Positions 7,263 to 16,074 are shown, counted from the first letter of the stretch. The stretch is DNA of 40,015 nucleotides from Lachnospiraceae bacterium (GCA_017614345.1 JAGACB010000094.1:1-40015), one strand, 5' to 3'. The notes: generated from the sequence alone by a model not told the origin. Program-made: numbers and translations.

Positions 7263-8384
7263 TCATTTCGGTATCATTTCCATATAGATCCGCGCTTTCA
7301 TAAGGCGGTAGCCCGGAGTGGGCTCGCGGAAGGATTTGTTCACAGAGATGGAATCAGTGTAGTAGCGAAGGGCCAGTTCGAAGCAGATCTTGTGGATGGC
7401 CTCGGGCAGAAGGCTGATCTCCTCCGAAGTGAGGAGGCCGTTTCGGGCACTCAGGTATCCGCGAAGGATGGCGTCCGATATGGCCGGGTCAAATCTGCGG
7501 GAATCGGCGGTTGCAGCAGAGGCGTAACTCCGCTCATTCCCGGAGCCTGAAGGGAATCCGTTGCCCGGAACTGTAACCGTACCGGTGGAACGGATCAGGT
7601 CGGCAAGGTCCTCTAAGATCAGGCCCTCCATCACCGTATCAAGATCCAGGAACGCAGTCACCCTTCCGTCCTGAAACAGCATGTTTGCCAGCTTCGCATC
7701 GCCGTGGATCACTGCCTTGCGGCTCATTTTCCCGGAAAATGTCAGGAACCGTTCACTCAGTTTTTCAATCTGTTCTTCCATCTCCGGGTCTCGTTGAGCT
7801 TCGAGGCAGAGGGCGGGAGGAGTCTCACGGATCTGTTCGGACTCACTTGTACTCCTCGTACGGAAGGCGTTTGAACGGTTTGTGCTGCCGATCAGATTCC
7901 GGTATCTCTCCAGATAATACGGCAGGTCGTGAAGCATGGGGTACACTGCCTCCGTTTTCTCCGGCAGGTTCTGCAGAGCCTGATGAAGCTTCGCCAGCCC
8001 ACGGCCGCACGCCTCCGCCTCCTCTTCGGAAAGAGGCAGCTTTGCTTCGTATCCCGTAAGGAAAGGATAGATCCGCCAGTGGTCACCATTTTCCATGGTA
8101 GTAAAATATTCGCCGTCATTCCTTCTCGGAAGCCACAGGGGAAAACGGATCCCGGCATCCTGCAGCACCTTTGAATAGCACAGATAGTTGCGTTTCAGGC
8201 GCCCGGTGTCCATGAGAGGCTGCAGGCGCTGGCAGATATATTTTGCCCCGCCCGCCGTGACCAGGAAGGTCTCGTTGATGTGGCCGGTGCCGAAGGGTTT
8301 CACCTCCGTCACCTCCGCCTCCGTGTAGTTCCGGCAGAGATTTATGATCTGTTCGGCACAACCCACCAATCCGATCTTCTTCAT
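7263..8384 (-). CDS. APH-fold small-molecule kinase, N-acetylhexosamine kinase-like
   Basis: This is a phosphotransferase of the aminoglycoside-phosphotransferase fold. The catalytic loop AVIHGDAKLANMLF (Asp229) and the metal-binding AFLDLDTV (Asp247) are intact. The N-terminal nucleotide-binding part begins KPFGTGHINETFLV and YICQRLQ, a pattern I associate with N-acetylhexosamine 1-kinase (NahK) relatives rather than true resistance enzymes. Likely reaction: ATP-dependent phosphorylation of a sugar or amino sugar. A Ser/Arg/Thr-rich stretch at about 166-192 looks like an inserted linker and is unusual for the family. The ATG at 8384 has CGAGGA upstream. It is last in a minus-strand run beginning at the S51 peptidase. 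Confidence 0.75.
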   Translation of the reverse strand: MKKIGLVGCAEQIINLCRNYTEAEVTEVKPFGTGHINETFLVTAGGAKYICQRLQPLMDTGRLKRNYLCYSKVLQDAGIRFPLWLPRRNDGEYFTTMENGDHWRIYPFLTGYEAKLPLSEEEAEACGRGLAKLHQALQNLPEKTEAVYPMLHDLPYYLERYRNLIGSTNRSNAFRTRSTSESEQIRETPPALCLEAQRDPEMEEQIEKLSERFLTFSGKMSRKAVIHGDAKLANMLFQDGRVTAFLDLDTVMEGLILEDLADLIRSTGTVTVPGNGFPSGSGNERSYASAATADSRRFDPAISDAILRGYLSARNGLLTSEEISLLPEAIHKICFELALRYYTDSISVNKSFREPTPGYRLMKARIYMEMIPK

Positions 8385-8518
8385 ATCCGAGGTCCTCGTT
8401 TCTTCCCATTCATTTTCATCGTACTCAGATTTTTATACTCTGATTCTTTGTTCTCAAATTCTTTGCACTCAGTTTCTTCAATTCTTTTCGATTTCGTCAT
8501 CCGAGCCTTTTCCGGTGT

Positions 8519-10726
8519 TTACAAAAGCCACCGCTCCATGCTCTCCCGCAGGGGCAGAGTGTCCTCCTCAATGTGGGACAGGAAGGTGATCATAAGGCCT
8601 TCTGCCGGAAGAATGTAGCACTTCTGGCCCCATTTTCCATTGATGCTGAAGCCGTCCCGGTACTTCCAGACATAGTAGCCGTAGCCGCCCTCGCGGTTCA
8701 TCTGCCGGACACCCGTCATGCGCTTCACATAGGCCTCCGACAGAAGGCGGCGGCCCTCAAAGACGCCCTCGTGGTACAGCAAAAGCCCGATCTTGCTTAA
8801 GCTGTGGACGGTGAGGCTGATGCCGGAGGCACCGTAGAAATAGCCTTCCGGCGACCGGGAAAATGAATACTCCTTAATCCCCAGGGGTTCAAAAATGTTT
8901 GCGGCGATGAAGTCAGCGGCATCCTGTCCGATAGCCTTCTGAAGGGCCACGCCCACTAAGTAGGCGGGGATGTTGCTGTAGTTGAAAACGGGCTTCTCCG
9001 GCTCGGGAAGCTCCTGACTCAGCGAAAAGTCCAGCCAGTTGTCCCCCTCTGCCCGGAACTCAAAGCCGGCTACCGACATCGTAAGAAGCCGGTGGATCGT
9101 CAGGTGTTTGAAGGCGTCCTGCTGCTTCGGAGACATTTTCCCGGTATATTCCTCGGGAAGATAGTCCAGCACACACCGGTCAAGGTCAATGAGTCCGCGG
9201 TCCCAGGCCATGCCCACCGCAACGGACAGGATCGACTTGGTGGCGGAGAAGATATCGTGGAGGCCGTACTCCGTATCGCCGAAGGAATGGGTGAGGATGC
9301 CCTGCTCGTAAAGCTCCACGCCGAAAACGTTCAGGGAATTCTTCACGATGTCCTCCGTGAACCGGTTGAAACCCTCGGTCCGGTTGGTGAAATTGCGGAG
9401 AGGGTTTGAAGAGTCACGTTCGTTCACAGCTTCATTTTTCTTCGAAGCCCCGTTTTCATCCGATGGTTTACCATTTCCGGAGCCGCTATCCTCCTTCGTC
9501 TCTCCCATTCGCACTTTCGGAAGCAATTCGTTCATGGCGGTGAATTCCCGCTGATACAGCCCGCGTTTCATCTCATCTGTATCCGCATATTCATTATGTC
9601 TCGAGAAAAGCTCCCGGATCTCCTCCACCGGCATCCAGCGGGAGATCTGTCCGGCTTCCGCCTCCTGAGGAGTCAGGTGAAGCTCCGTTTCCCCCACGAT
9701 CTCGCCAAAATAATAGTAATCCTCGTATTTGACGTCCTCGTAGAATTCATCGATCTCCAAGACGCAGCCGGTGGGCCGGATCACAAGACCGGTCTCCTCC
9801 GCCACCTCCCGGATCACACATTCTTCAAGGGTTTCGCCCTCCTCGAGGCCTCCACCGGGGATCATCCAGACATCGGTGTTGGTCTCGTAGGTCGTGAGCA
9901 TTTTCCCGTCACGGATAATGACGGCCCGGCAGCCCGCCCGGGTTCTTGTATAATTTCCGAAGTAATTATCTCCGAAGATTTCGATCTTTTTCATTGGTTC
10001 TCCTGTTCTCGGGAAAATAGTGCCTTCAAGGTAGAGCATTTTCCCGGCACCATCCATGGAAGCTCTTTCATCCTGAAAAATGTGTTTTTCAGAACCGTCC
10101 CCAAAAACACATTTCCACAGGGAGCGGATGCCGGCCTTGTGGGCGCCGAGGATGTCGGTCTCGAAGGTGTCGCCGATGTAGCAGATGTCGGAGCGATGCT
10201 CGCCGGGGTGGTCAGCAAGGGCGGAGTTTACAGCCAGCTCGAAGAAGTCCCTGCAGGGCTTGATCCGGCCGAAGTCGGCGCTGGACCAAAGGTTCTCGAA
10301 GTAGCCGGCCAGGTCGAAACGCCGCAGGATCTCCGTGAGGGCCTCGGCCCGAAAGCCGCTGTTGGAAAGAACGTACAGGGGAATGTGCATTTTCCTGCAC
10401 GCTTCCAGAAACTCCGCAAGGCCCGGCATGGGCTCAAAGTCGCTGCAGTTCATCAGGAAATCCGCTTCCTCTTTGAAGGTCATGGAAACTGGCTCGCCGC
10501 CGAAACGCTCCGCGTACACCGGCAGTTCCTCCTTCACGAAAGGAAACTCCAGGCCCTTCTTGTGGTATTCCAGCAGGAGCGTGAACATCTCATCCCCGCA
10601 GCGCTTCATCTCTTCAAAAGAACATAAGTCCCGGTAATGCTGCTCCCAAAAGACCTTAAGCCCCCGGTCAAAGTTCATGGATCGGGTATGGATCAGCGTT
10701 TCAAAATAATCAAAGATCAGGATCAT
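8519..10726 (-). CDS. Fused ORF: HAD hydrolase - Nudix hydrolase - serine beta-lactamase-like protein
   Basis: One 735-codon frame covers three enzymes. Residues 1-205 are a HAD phosphatase (motif I IFDYFETL, motif II VLSNSG, Lys in RIKPCRDFF, motif IV CYIGDTFETD). Residues about 245-400 are Nudix, with the full box GGLEEGETLEECVIREVAEE near 292-311 continuing into TG. Residues about 440-735 are class C beta-lactamase/DD-peptidase-like (SATK 494-497, YSN 583-585, NGKWGQ near 696-701). The HAD-Nudix junction, [10 protein letters not shown] (206-215), is a translated repeat element. The Nudix part has its own start (ATG 9994) with AGGAG 5 nt upstream, so HAD and Nudix were probably separate genes joined when the repeat removed the HAD stop. 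The Nudix-lactamase linker (408-440) is Ser/Glu/Asn-rich. Confidence 0.85.
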   Translation of the reverse strand: MILIFDYFETLIHTRSMNFDRGLKVFWEQHYRDLCSFEEMKRCGDEMFTLLLEYHKKGLEFPFVKEELPVYAERFGGEPVSMTFKEEADFLMNCSDFEPMPGLAEFLEACRKMHIPLYVLSNSGFRAEALTEILRRFDLAGYFENLWSSADFGRIKPCRDFFELAVNSALADHPGEHRSDICYIGDTFETDILGAHKAGIRSLWKCVFGDGSEKHIFQDERASMDGAGKMLYLEGTIFPRTGEPMKKIEIFGDNYFGNYTRTRAGCRAVIIRDGKMLTTYETNTDVWMIPGGGLEEGETLEECVIREVAEETGLVIRPTGCVLEIDEFYEDVKYEDYYYFGEIVGETELHLTPQEAEAGQISRWMPVEEIRELFSRHNEYADTDEMKRGLYQREFTAMNELLPKVRMGETKEDSGSGNGKPSDENGASKKNEAVNERDSSNPLRNFTNRTEGFNRFTEDIVKNSLNVFGVELYEQGILTHSFGDTEYGLHDIFSATKSILSVAVGMAWDRGLIDLDRCVLDYLPEEYTGKMSPKQQDAFKHLTIHRLLTMSVAGFEFRAEGDNWLDFSLSQELPEPEKPVFNYSNIPAYLVGVALQKAIGQDAADFIAANIFEPLGIKEYSFSRSPEGYFYGASGISLTVHSLSKIGLLLYHEGVFEGRRLLSEAYVKRMTGVRQMNREGGYGYYVWKYRDGFSINGKWGQKCYILPAEGLMITFLSHIEEDTLPLRESMERWLL
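9992..10005 (-). promoter_or_regulatory. Internal ribosome site and ATG for the Nudix-lactamase part
   Basis: AGGAG, a 5-nt spacer, then ATG (9994-9992) inside the fused ORF. This is as good as any site in the window and would give a separate 491-residue Nudix-lactamase protein by internal initiation. Confidence 0.65.
10078..10113. repeat. GGGACGGTT element inside a reading frame
   Basis: TGTGTTTTTCAGAACCGTCC followed by CCAAAAACACA. It is read through in frame on the minus strand as [10 protein letters not shown], joining the HAD domain to the region before the Nudix start. Confidence 0.85.
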
Positions 10727-10761
10727 GGTTATCCCTCAGCCCTCCTAAATGCTTCGCTCAT

Positions 10762-11391
10762 TTACTTTAATTCAATTCCGTACTTCTTCAGATCCACGCG
10801 GCCGTCTGTGACTTCGATGCCGTCGGCCTCCAACATTTTCCTTTGGATGTCGGCGCCGCCGAAGACGAATTCTGCGGCAAGCTCGCCCCTGCAATTGACC
10901 ACGCGGTAGCAGGGAATGTGCTCAGGGTCCGTATTTTTGTGGAGGGCGTTGCCCACCGCCCGGCTCATGCGTTCATTTCCCGCCATCTTCGCCACCTGAC
11001 CGTAGGTGGCCACCTTGCCCCGGGGGATCCGTTTTACCGCTTCATAAATACGCCTGGTGGGGGAGTCCGCCACCAGGTCGTAGCTCTCTGCGATCATCCG
11101 CTTCACCTCTTCATCGGGAATGGAATGGTCCAGAATGACCGTGATCCAGTGGTCCTTGTTCTGATGGTAGGCCGGGATCACCGATGCGTACTGCATCCGC
11201 CACAGGCGCCCCCACTCCGGATCCGCCTTCAGATTGATCCAGATGCGGCCTTCCCGCTCATAGGTCCAGAGAAATGCTTTCTTATTCATTTTCACCCGGA
11301 CCAGCTGCCAGTTGGGATCGTGGAACGGGGCCTCCTGATAGGTGTCCGGAAAGGACAGGCCGTAGGCCAGGACTTCTTCTCTCGTGGTCAT
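10762..11391 (-). CDS. MmcQ/YjbR domain fused to an alkyltransferase (MGMT/ATL) domain
   Basis: Residues 1-105 match the MmcQ/YjbR family (a CyaY-like fold; FPDTYQEAPFHDPNWQLVRV, KAFLWTYEREGRIWINLKAD). Residues about 112-180 match the DNA-binding domain of O6-alkylguanine-DNA alkyltransferases (IPRGKVATYGQVAKMAG, helix-turn-helix, then IPCYRVV). The reactive cysteine is present, but the usual PCHR is PCYR, so direct alkyl-transfer activity is uncertain; it may instead flag damage as alkyltransferase-like proteins do. I chose the ATG at 11391 because GGAGG lies 6 nt upstream. It starts 1 nt after the S51 peptidase stop, so the two are co-transcribed. Confidence 0.85.
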   Translation of the reverse strand: MTTREEVLAYGLSFPDTYQEAPFHDPNWQLVRVKMNKKAFLWTYEREGRIWINLKADPEWGRLWRMQYASVIPAYHQNKDHWITVILDHSIPDEEVKRMIAESYDLVADSPTRRIYEAVKRIPRGKVATYGQVAKMAGNERMSRAVGNALHKNTDPEHIPCYRVVNCRGELAAEFVFGGADIQRKMLEADGIEVTDGRVDLKKYGIELK

Positions 11392-11392
11392 C

Positions 11393-12133
11393 TCACGCCT
11401 CCAAAACAATGCTCTCCCCGTGGTTGCAAAGCTTCCGGATCCGGCCGTCCAGGATCGAATAGGCCTCGCCGTAAACAGTCTCCGTCCCGCCGTCCGTCAC
11501 CAGGTAGCTCCCGTCGCACAGGGCAATGAGTTCGTGGCCCATGCTGTCCGGCAGCGTAATGTCCTCAATGAGCCGCATGCCGTCCAGCATCTCCTCCCGA
11601 AGTGCCTGAAAATGCGGGAAAATGTTGATCTTCGTGATCCCCAGTCCCGGGATCCACCGCAAAAACTCAGGGTCTAGGGCTTCTCCCGGCAGCTCCGGCC
11701 CTGCATAAACAAGCTCCGCCGCATTCATGGAGCCTGCGCTCCAGGCCAGGATCAGGCCCTGAAAACCTTCCAGTTTCTCTTTTAAGCCGATCCGGCGGAA
11801 AAATGCATTTTCCGTGGGAACATGTCCCCCCGTCAGGATCAGTACGTCCGCTTCGGGGATCTCCGCCGCCTGCGCTTCCGTTCTTGCATCGATCAGAAGC
11901 ATCTCGGAATAATCAAGGCTGCTCATCCGGAAGGATTCCCGCATGCAGTACAGAATGGAATCATTACGCTCCGGGTCCTCCGGCGAGGCACAAAGGATCA
12001 TCACCTTCGCCTGCTCCTTCCACGCGCCGCGGATCCTTGCAGCCATGCCGTTCCAGTCCGCAAGAGGCGTGGGAATCCGCGCTCCGTTCTTTTTATCCGA
12101 ATATCCGAGGGAACTTGTTAAGATTGCTTTCAT
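11393..12133 (-). CDS. Peptidase S51 (dipeptidase E-like)
   Basis: This 246-residue cytoplasmic serine peptidase has the type 1 glutamine-amidotransferase-like fold. The nucleophile elbow is in LILAWSAGSMNAAE (GLILAWSAGS), and the preceding VLILTGGHVPTENAFF loop is typical. S51 enzymes cleave N-terminal Asp-X dipeptides or cyanophycin products; the specificity here is unknown. Start at ATG 12133 with AAAGGA 8 nt upstream; a longer in-frame reading would run back into a repeat element and is not supported. First gene of the run S51, MmcQ-alkyltransferase, HAD-Nudix-lactamase, APH-like. Confidence 0.85.
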   Translation of the reverse strand: MKAILTSSLGYSDKKNGARIPTPLADWNGMAARIRGAWKEQAKVMILCASPEDPERNDSILYCMRESFRMSSLDYSEMLLIDARTEAQAAEIPEADVLILTGGHVPTENAFFRRIGLKEKLEGFQGLILAWSAGSMNAAELVYAGPELPGEALDPEFLRWIPGLGITKINIFPHFQALREEMLDGMRLIEDITLPDSMGHELIALCDGSYLVTDGGTETVYGEAYSILDGRIRKLCNHGESIVLEA

Positions 12134-12150
12134 GGGAAATCCTTTCTGTG

Positions 12151-12183
12151 GTGTGACACCCGGAACCGGCCCCACTGTCACAC
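12151..12183. repeat. GGGACGGTT-family element, GTGTGAC-arm subtype
   Basis: Arms GTGTGACA and TGTCACAC around CCCGGAACCGGCCCCAC, a core variant with GGCC for GTCC. On the minus strand it begins directly at the TAG of the GNAT gene (TAG-TGTGACAG). Confidence 0.75.
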
Positions 12184-13103
12184 TATGCTTTCCGATAATA
12201 CCCGATCATGTGCACTCCGCGGTAGCCGATCTTTTCGTAAAATGTGTTTCCGCCGCCGGTCATGACCTCTGCGCCGAGAGGGCGCAGGACCGCGTCATGG
12301 TGGGAAAGTGCCGCTGCCGCAAGGCCCTTGTGCTGATGCTCCGGCACCGTGCAAAGGGGCTCCATATAGGCCAGATGATTCTCCGGAACCCACCACATGC
12401 CGGAAAAGCAGACGTAATTCTCCTCTTCATCCGCAATGATGGTGGTGTACTGATAGGTTGCATGGGGTGCCGGGGAAATGGTGGCGCCCAGCACGTTCTG
12501 ATACAGTTCGTGGGGGCTTCTGCCTTCATTTTTCTCAGGTCTGTCCCAGTCCTTAAACTCCCCCAGCTCCCATTTGTTGAAGCCGTCCCAGAGGCACCTG
12601 GCCACCTTCAGGGGATCCGAAGTCTCGGGTTCAACAAAATGATACCCCTCCGGCAAAGGAAAATCAAGTCGTCCTTCCCGCAGATCAAAGATCCGGTCCG
12701 GCTCCTCCTCCGTCAGCACATAGCCCTTCTGCTTTGCCGCCTCGATGAGGGCCTTCTGACCGCTGATGAGCACCAGCTCCAGGGGCTCCTCAAACTTCGG
12801 GAACGCAGTCTCTGCATACTCGATCATTTCATTTGCCAGCTCCTCGTAGCCCGGGCGCAGCACAAAGTGGATGGCCGTCACCGGCTGTTCGTAGAACACA
12901 AAGCCCACCGGCATCTCCCCGTCCATCCAGAAGCGGTCAAGCCGCAGATAGTCCTTGTCCATCCACGGGGATGTGACCGCATACTCGAAGAAAGGCGCCG
13001 CCGGTCCGTTGCTTTCCTCATGATTGTAGACCTCCGTCATGAGCCTCCACACGAGGTCAATATCCGTGAGGATCTGAAATTGCTTGGTTGTGATATTTTT
13101 CAT
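12183..13103 (-). CDS. GNAT acetyltransferase, two-part
   Basis: This 306-residue protein has a recognisable GNAT fold in the C-terminal half: PLCTVPEHQHKGLAAAAL (HQHKGLA acetyl-CoA loop, about 246-252), then EVMTGGGNTFYEKIGYRG. The N-terminal half (1-150) is probably a second, degenerate GNAT-like lobe. The substrate is unknown. The ATG at 13103 is the best start, but no clear Shine-Dalgarno is seen: a repeat element ends 5-8 nt upstream and may have displaced it. The gene lies between two repeat elements and is separated from the Eis-like gene by 50 nt. Confidence 0.8.
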   Translation of the reverse strand: MKNITTKQFQILTDIDLVWRLMTEVYNHEESNGPAAPFFEYAVTSPWMDKDYLRLDRFWMDGEMPVGFVFYEQPVTAIHFVLRPGYEELANEMIEYAETAFPKFEEPLELVLISGQKALIEAAKQKGYVLTEEEPDRIFDLREGRLDFPLPEGYHFVEPETSDPLKVARCLWDGFNKWELGEFKDWDRPEKNEGRSPHELYQNVLGATISPAPHATYQYTTIIADEEENYVCFSGMWWVPENHLAYMEPLCTVPEHQHKGLAAAALSHHDAVLRPLGAEVMTGGGNTFYEKIGYRGVHMIGYYRKA

Positions 13104-13109
13104 GGTACT

Positions 13110-13140
13110 TGGTGACAAAAGAACCGTCCCCCTGTCACCA
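13110..13140. repeat. GGGACGGTT-family element, GTGACA-arm subtype, at a start codon
   Basis: Arms GGTGACA and TGTCACC around AAAGAACCGTCCCCC. It lies within 8 nt of the ATG of the GNAT at 13103, where a ribosome site would be expected. Confidence 0.8.
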
Positions 13141-13152
13141 CCCCTCCTTATT

Positions 13153-14331
13153 TCAAAATTGTTCGCTTACAAATATCTTCTTTTCGATAAACACGCGCCG
13201 CAGCAGTTCTTCCTTGGCGTTCACCGTCACGTCCTTTCGGAGCATGGCTTCGTCAAGGTTCAGGCAGCCCGTTGCCAGCTGCCCCAGGGTGCGGACGTTC
13301 AGGATCAGGTCCGCAGGCTCGCAGTCCCTTACTTCCTCCACCCGGTCCGGAAGGACCCGCAGGGAAATGTTATTTTCCCGGATGATCTCGTCGGAGATCC
13401 GGATGGTGAAGTCGCAGTCCGCGGGCTTTTTGATGGATTCCAGAAGCTTTTTTGCGTTGATCACCCGGACCATCATGCCCTGCTGGGGCACTTTTTTGAT
13501 CTCGTAGGCCAGGGGGGATTCCACGATCCTGAGAAGGTCGATTCCGCTCGGCATCAGGAGCTCTATGGTTCCGTAGTCCGCCTCGAACCTGGCCAGAAAA
13601 CCCAGGATCGCAAGGAAGCCCTCTCGGCAGGTCCAGGCGCATTCGTCAGCCTTCATGACGGCGGCGGGATCATTTTTCACATCCCGGAAAATGACGTATG
13701 CAATGGGATTTCCGTCCTGCTTCATCACGTAGGAGAATTTTCTGTCGATGTATTCCTTTTCCACCTTCATGTGGGCGAGCATGGTCTCCTCCGTGCGGCG
13801 GAGGGAGAGGTTGAAACGGGGCGCAAAGGCATTGTACACTTTCAGGAACTCCGCCACGCTCTCGCCGGGCTCCCACTTTTTCACCTCGCCGTCAAAGCGG
13901 TACCTGCAAAGCAGCCCCGGCCGGAAGGAATAGCGGTTCCAGGCCGTCACCGTCTCGTAGCCCTGCTTGCGGTAAAACTCATGTTTGAAAGGGTACAGGA
14001 GGGAAATGACCTCGCCGTCCTCGTACGCCGCCGGCAGGAGCTCGGCGAAAATGTTCTTCACCACGCCCCTGTCCCGATACTCGGGAAATGTAGCCACACC
14101 CCCGATTCCTCCCGTCCGGACAGTCTCTCCGTCCAGATAGAGGTCAAACTTGTGGTTCAGGATCCGGCCCATGAGCTTGCCGTTTTCGTCAAAGGCGCCC
14201 CAGTCTTCCTTGGTGTCCGCTTCTGAACCCTCCCGGGCTGCCTCCGGATCCTCCACTCTCATATGAAAACAATACACCGCCGACAGATAGGCCTCGTATC
14301 GTTCGCTTCCGTTCAGTCTTCGTATCTGCAT
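13153..14331 (-). CDS. Eis-like N-acetyltransferase
   Basis: This 392-residue protein is of the Eis (enhanced intracellular survival) type: an N-terminal GNAT domain (VRTGGIGGVATFPEYRDRGV gives the acetyl-CoA site), a second GNAT-like lobe (about 160-290) and a C-terminal SCP2-like lobe (about 295-392). Eis proteins are multimeric and acetylate several amines of aminoglycosides and peptides. The start has AGGAGG 4-5 nt upstream and lies 9 nt after the ABC-F stop, so the two genes form an operon under the leader at 16170-16332. Together they look like a ribosome-antibiotic defence unit, although the acceptor is not proven. Confidence 0.85.
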   Translation of the reverse strand: MQIRRLNGSERYEAYLSAVYCFHMRVEDPEAAREGSEADTKEDWGAFDENGKLMGRILNHKFDLYLDGETVRTGGIGGVATFPEYRDRGVVKNIFAELLPAAYEDGEVISLLYPFKHEFYRKQGYETVTAWNRYSFRPGLLCRYRFDGEVKKWEPGESVAEFLKVYNAFAPRFNLSLRRTEETMLAHMKVEKEYIDRKFSYVMKQDGNPIAYVIFRDVKNDPAAVMKADECAWTCREGFLAILGFLARFEADYGTIELLMPSGIDLLRIVESPLAYEIKKVPQQGMMVRVINAKKLLESIKKPADCDFTIRISDEIIRENNISLRVLPDRVEEVRDCEPADLILNVRTLGQLATGCLNLDEAMLRKDVTVNAKEELLRRVFIEKKIFVSEQF

Positions 14332-14340
14332 GGTTCCTCC

Positions 14341-15891
14341 TTAGTTTGGCTCTTCTGTTATCAGCCCCTCCGGTGTCAACCGGCAGACCCGGTCGCAGAC
14401 CTCGGAGAGGTATTTGCGGTCGTGGGAGACGCTGATCACGGCTCCGGGGAAATCTTTCAGCATCCGCCGGATCACTGGCCCCGAAAGGGGGGAGAAGTTC
14501 CGGGTGGGCTCGTCAAGGATCAGGACATTGGCCCCGGACATGCTTAAGCTTAAGAGCAGCACCTTAGCCTTCTGTCCGCCGGAGAGCTCCCGGATCGGGT
14601 GATCCATCTCATCGGCCGTGTATTTGAGGGACCCCAGGTAGGTTCTGATCCGGGTCCGCTCCTCCTTATCTCCGGTGTGATCCAGAAAATCCACCGGCGT
14701 TGCATCCATGTCGAGAAGCTCCTCGTAGTTCTGGGGCATGTACTGGGCCCTCAGGTCGCTTCTTCCGAGGAGTTCCTCTGCGATCTTTGCCAGCAGGGTG
14801 GTCTTTCCGCAACCGTTTTTGCCGATGATCCCGATCTTCTCTGAGCCCCGGATCTTCAGCACGGGGTGCTCCGACAATACCCGGCTTCCGTCTTTTGATA
14901 ACAGAGGTTCCCCCGCGTATTCCAGGACCCATTTTCCCGCAGGGATCTCGCTGTCCTTGTCCCCAAGCTTGAAGAATATGGCTTCCTCCTGCTCCGGCAT
15001 CTCGGTCATGTTATCATCTTCCCGCTCGAAACGGCGCTCCATGGCTTTGACATTTTTCATCTTCTTTTTGAGGAGGCGGCCGATACCGTCCCGCTCCGCC
15101 CGGGAAATGTTGTCGAGCCTGGAGCCCACACTGGCCTCCATCCGGCGGATCTTTTCATCCCGGATCTTCTTCTCCCGGCGCTCCGACAGGGCTTCCTGCT
15201 CCTGCTTTTCGAAGGCGTGGAGACGCTCCGTTACGTAGGTGGTGTAGGGAACATTTGCCACGGTGTGGCGGCACACGCTCTTGCGCCGGAGCTGCTCGAA
15301 ATGGATCACCCGGTTCGCGGTGCGCTCGATGAGGGTCTCATCATGGGAAATGTATAAAACGGCATGGGGCCATCCCAGGATCAGGCGCTCCATCATCTCG
15401 AGGGTCTCGATGTCGATGTCGTTGGAGGGCTCGTCCAGAAGGAGAATGGTGGGGTTCTCGGCCAGGATCCGCATCATCTGTGCCTTCACCCGCTCGCCGC
15501 CGGATAAGGTTCTCATGGGCTGGTCGCGGTAGAAGAAATCCGCCTCCAGGGAGAAATCCCGGGCCAGCTTGCCCTGTTCCTTCGGCGTGCAACTCATGAA
15601 GCCTTCGCTTTCCAGGAAGTATTCGCAGACGGTCTTGTCCTTGTCCTCTTCCGGAAGCTCCTGAGGAAGGTAGCCGGGCATTTCCCCGCCGGTCATCTTC
15701 TCACCCGTGGCTTCGATATAGTCTTCCACCAGCTCCGGATCCACGATCCACTTCATCAGCGTGGACTTGCCGTTTCCTTCTTCGCCGATCATGACCGCAC
15801 GGTCGCCGTCATTTAACACAAGGGAAAAATTTTCTATGATTGTTCGCAGGTCTTTTTTATGACGCAGCGTTACATTTTTGATCTGAAACAT
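14341..15891 (-). CDS. ABC-F ATPase (ribosome protection or translation factor type)
   Basis: This 516-residue soluble protein has two nucleotide-binding domains and no membrane segment. NBD1 has Walker A GEEGNGKST, signature LSGGERVKAQ and Walker B ILLLDEPSNDIDI; NBD2 has GKNGCGKTT, LSGGQKAK and VLILDEPTRNFSP. Between them (about 215-300) is a charged helical linker rich in Arg/Lys/Glu, the P-site tRNA interaction motif of ABC-F proteins. Members either tune translation or displace ribosome-bound antibiotics (Vga, Lsa, VmlR types). I cannot assign a subfamily. It follows a promoter, leader peptide and terminator and precedes the Eis-like gene, an arrangement known for inducible resistance ABC-F genes. 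Confidence 0.9.
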   Translation of the reverse strand: MFQIKNVTLRHKKDLRTIIENFSLVLNDGDRAVMIGEEGNGKSTLMKWIVDPELVEDYIEATGEKMTGGEMPGYLPQELPEEDKDKTVCEYFLESEGFMSCTPKEQGKLARDFSLEADFFYRDQPMRTLSGGERVKAQMMRILAENPTILLLDEPSNDIDIETLEMMERLILGWPHAVLYISHDETLIERTANRVIHFEQLRRKSVCRHTVANVPYTTYVTERLHAFEKQEQEALSERREKKIRDEKIRRMEASVGSRLDNISRAERDGIGRLLKKKMKNVKAMERRFEREDDNMTEMPEQEEAIFFKLGDKDSEIPAGKWVLEYAGEPLLSKDGSRVLSEHPVLKIRGSEKIGIIGKNGCGKTTLLAKIAEELLGRSDLRAQYMPQNYEELLDMDATPVDFLDHTGDKEERTRIRTYLGSLKYTADEMDHPIRELSGGQKAKVLLLSLSMSGANVLILDEPTRNFSPLSGPVIRRMLKDFPGAVISVSHDRKYLSEVCDRVCRLTPEGLITEEPN

Positions 15892-15920
15892 ATCGCTTCA
15901 CCTCTCTTTTTACGAGAGCG

Positions 15921-15947
15921 GTCAGCCGGACTTTGGGTCCGGCTGAC
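15921..15947 (-). promoter_or_regulatory. Perfect 11-bp hairpin in the ABC-F leader
   Basis: Arms GTCAGCCGGAC and GTCCGGCTGAC with a 5-nt loop, 30 nt upstream of the ABC-F start. A smaller CTCTC/GAGAG hairpin next to it includes part of the ribosome site. No U-run follows, so it is a structured leader element rather than a terminator. Confidence 0.6.
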
Positions 15948-16074
15948 GTTCCCGCCGTGTTCGCTCTGTGACCCGCAGCTTCCAAAAACTGCGGATCCGA
16001 TACTCTGTCCCGGGGAAGCGTCATGCATACACTGCGACATTTGCAAAAAGAAAATCTGATCTGTAATTACAAAT

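Noticed and set aside
7263..8384. Aminoglycoside resistance kinase
   Set aside because: The APH fold is clear, but the N-terminal motifs fit sugar-kinase (NahK-like) relatives better, and no resistance-specific residues can be named.
13110..13140. Promoter or operator for the GNAT at 12183
   Set aside because: The GTGACA/TGTCAC palindrome is a dispersed repeat present at many loci, so it is not a gene-specific site.
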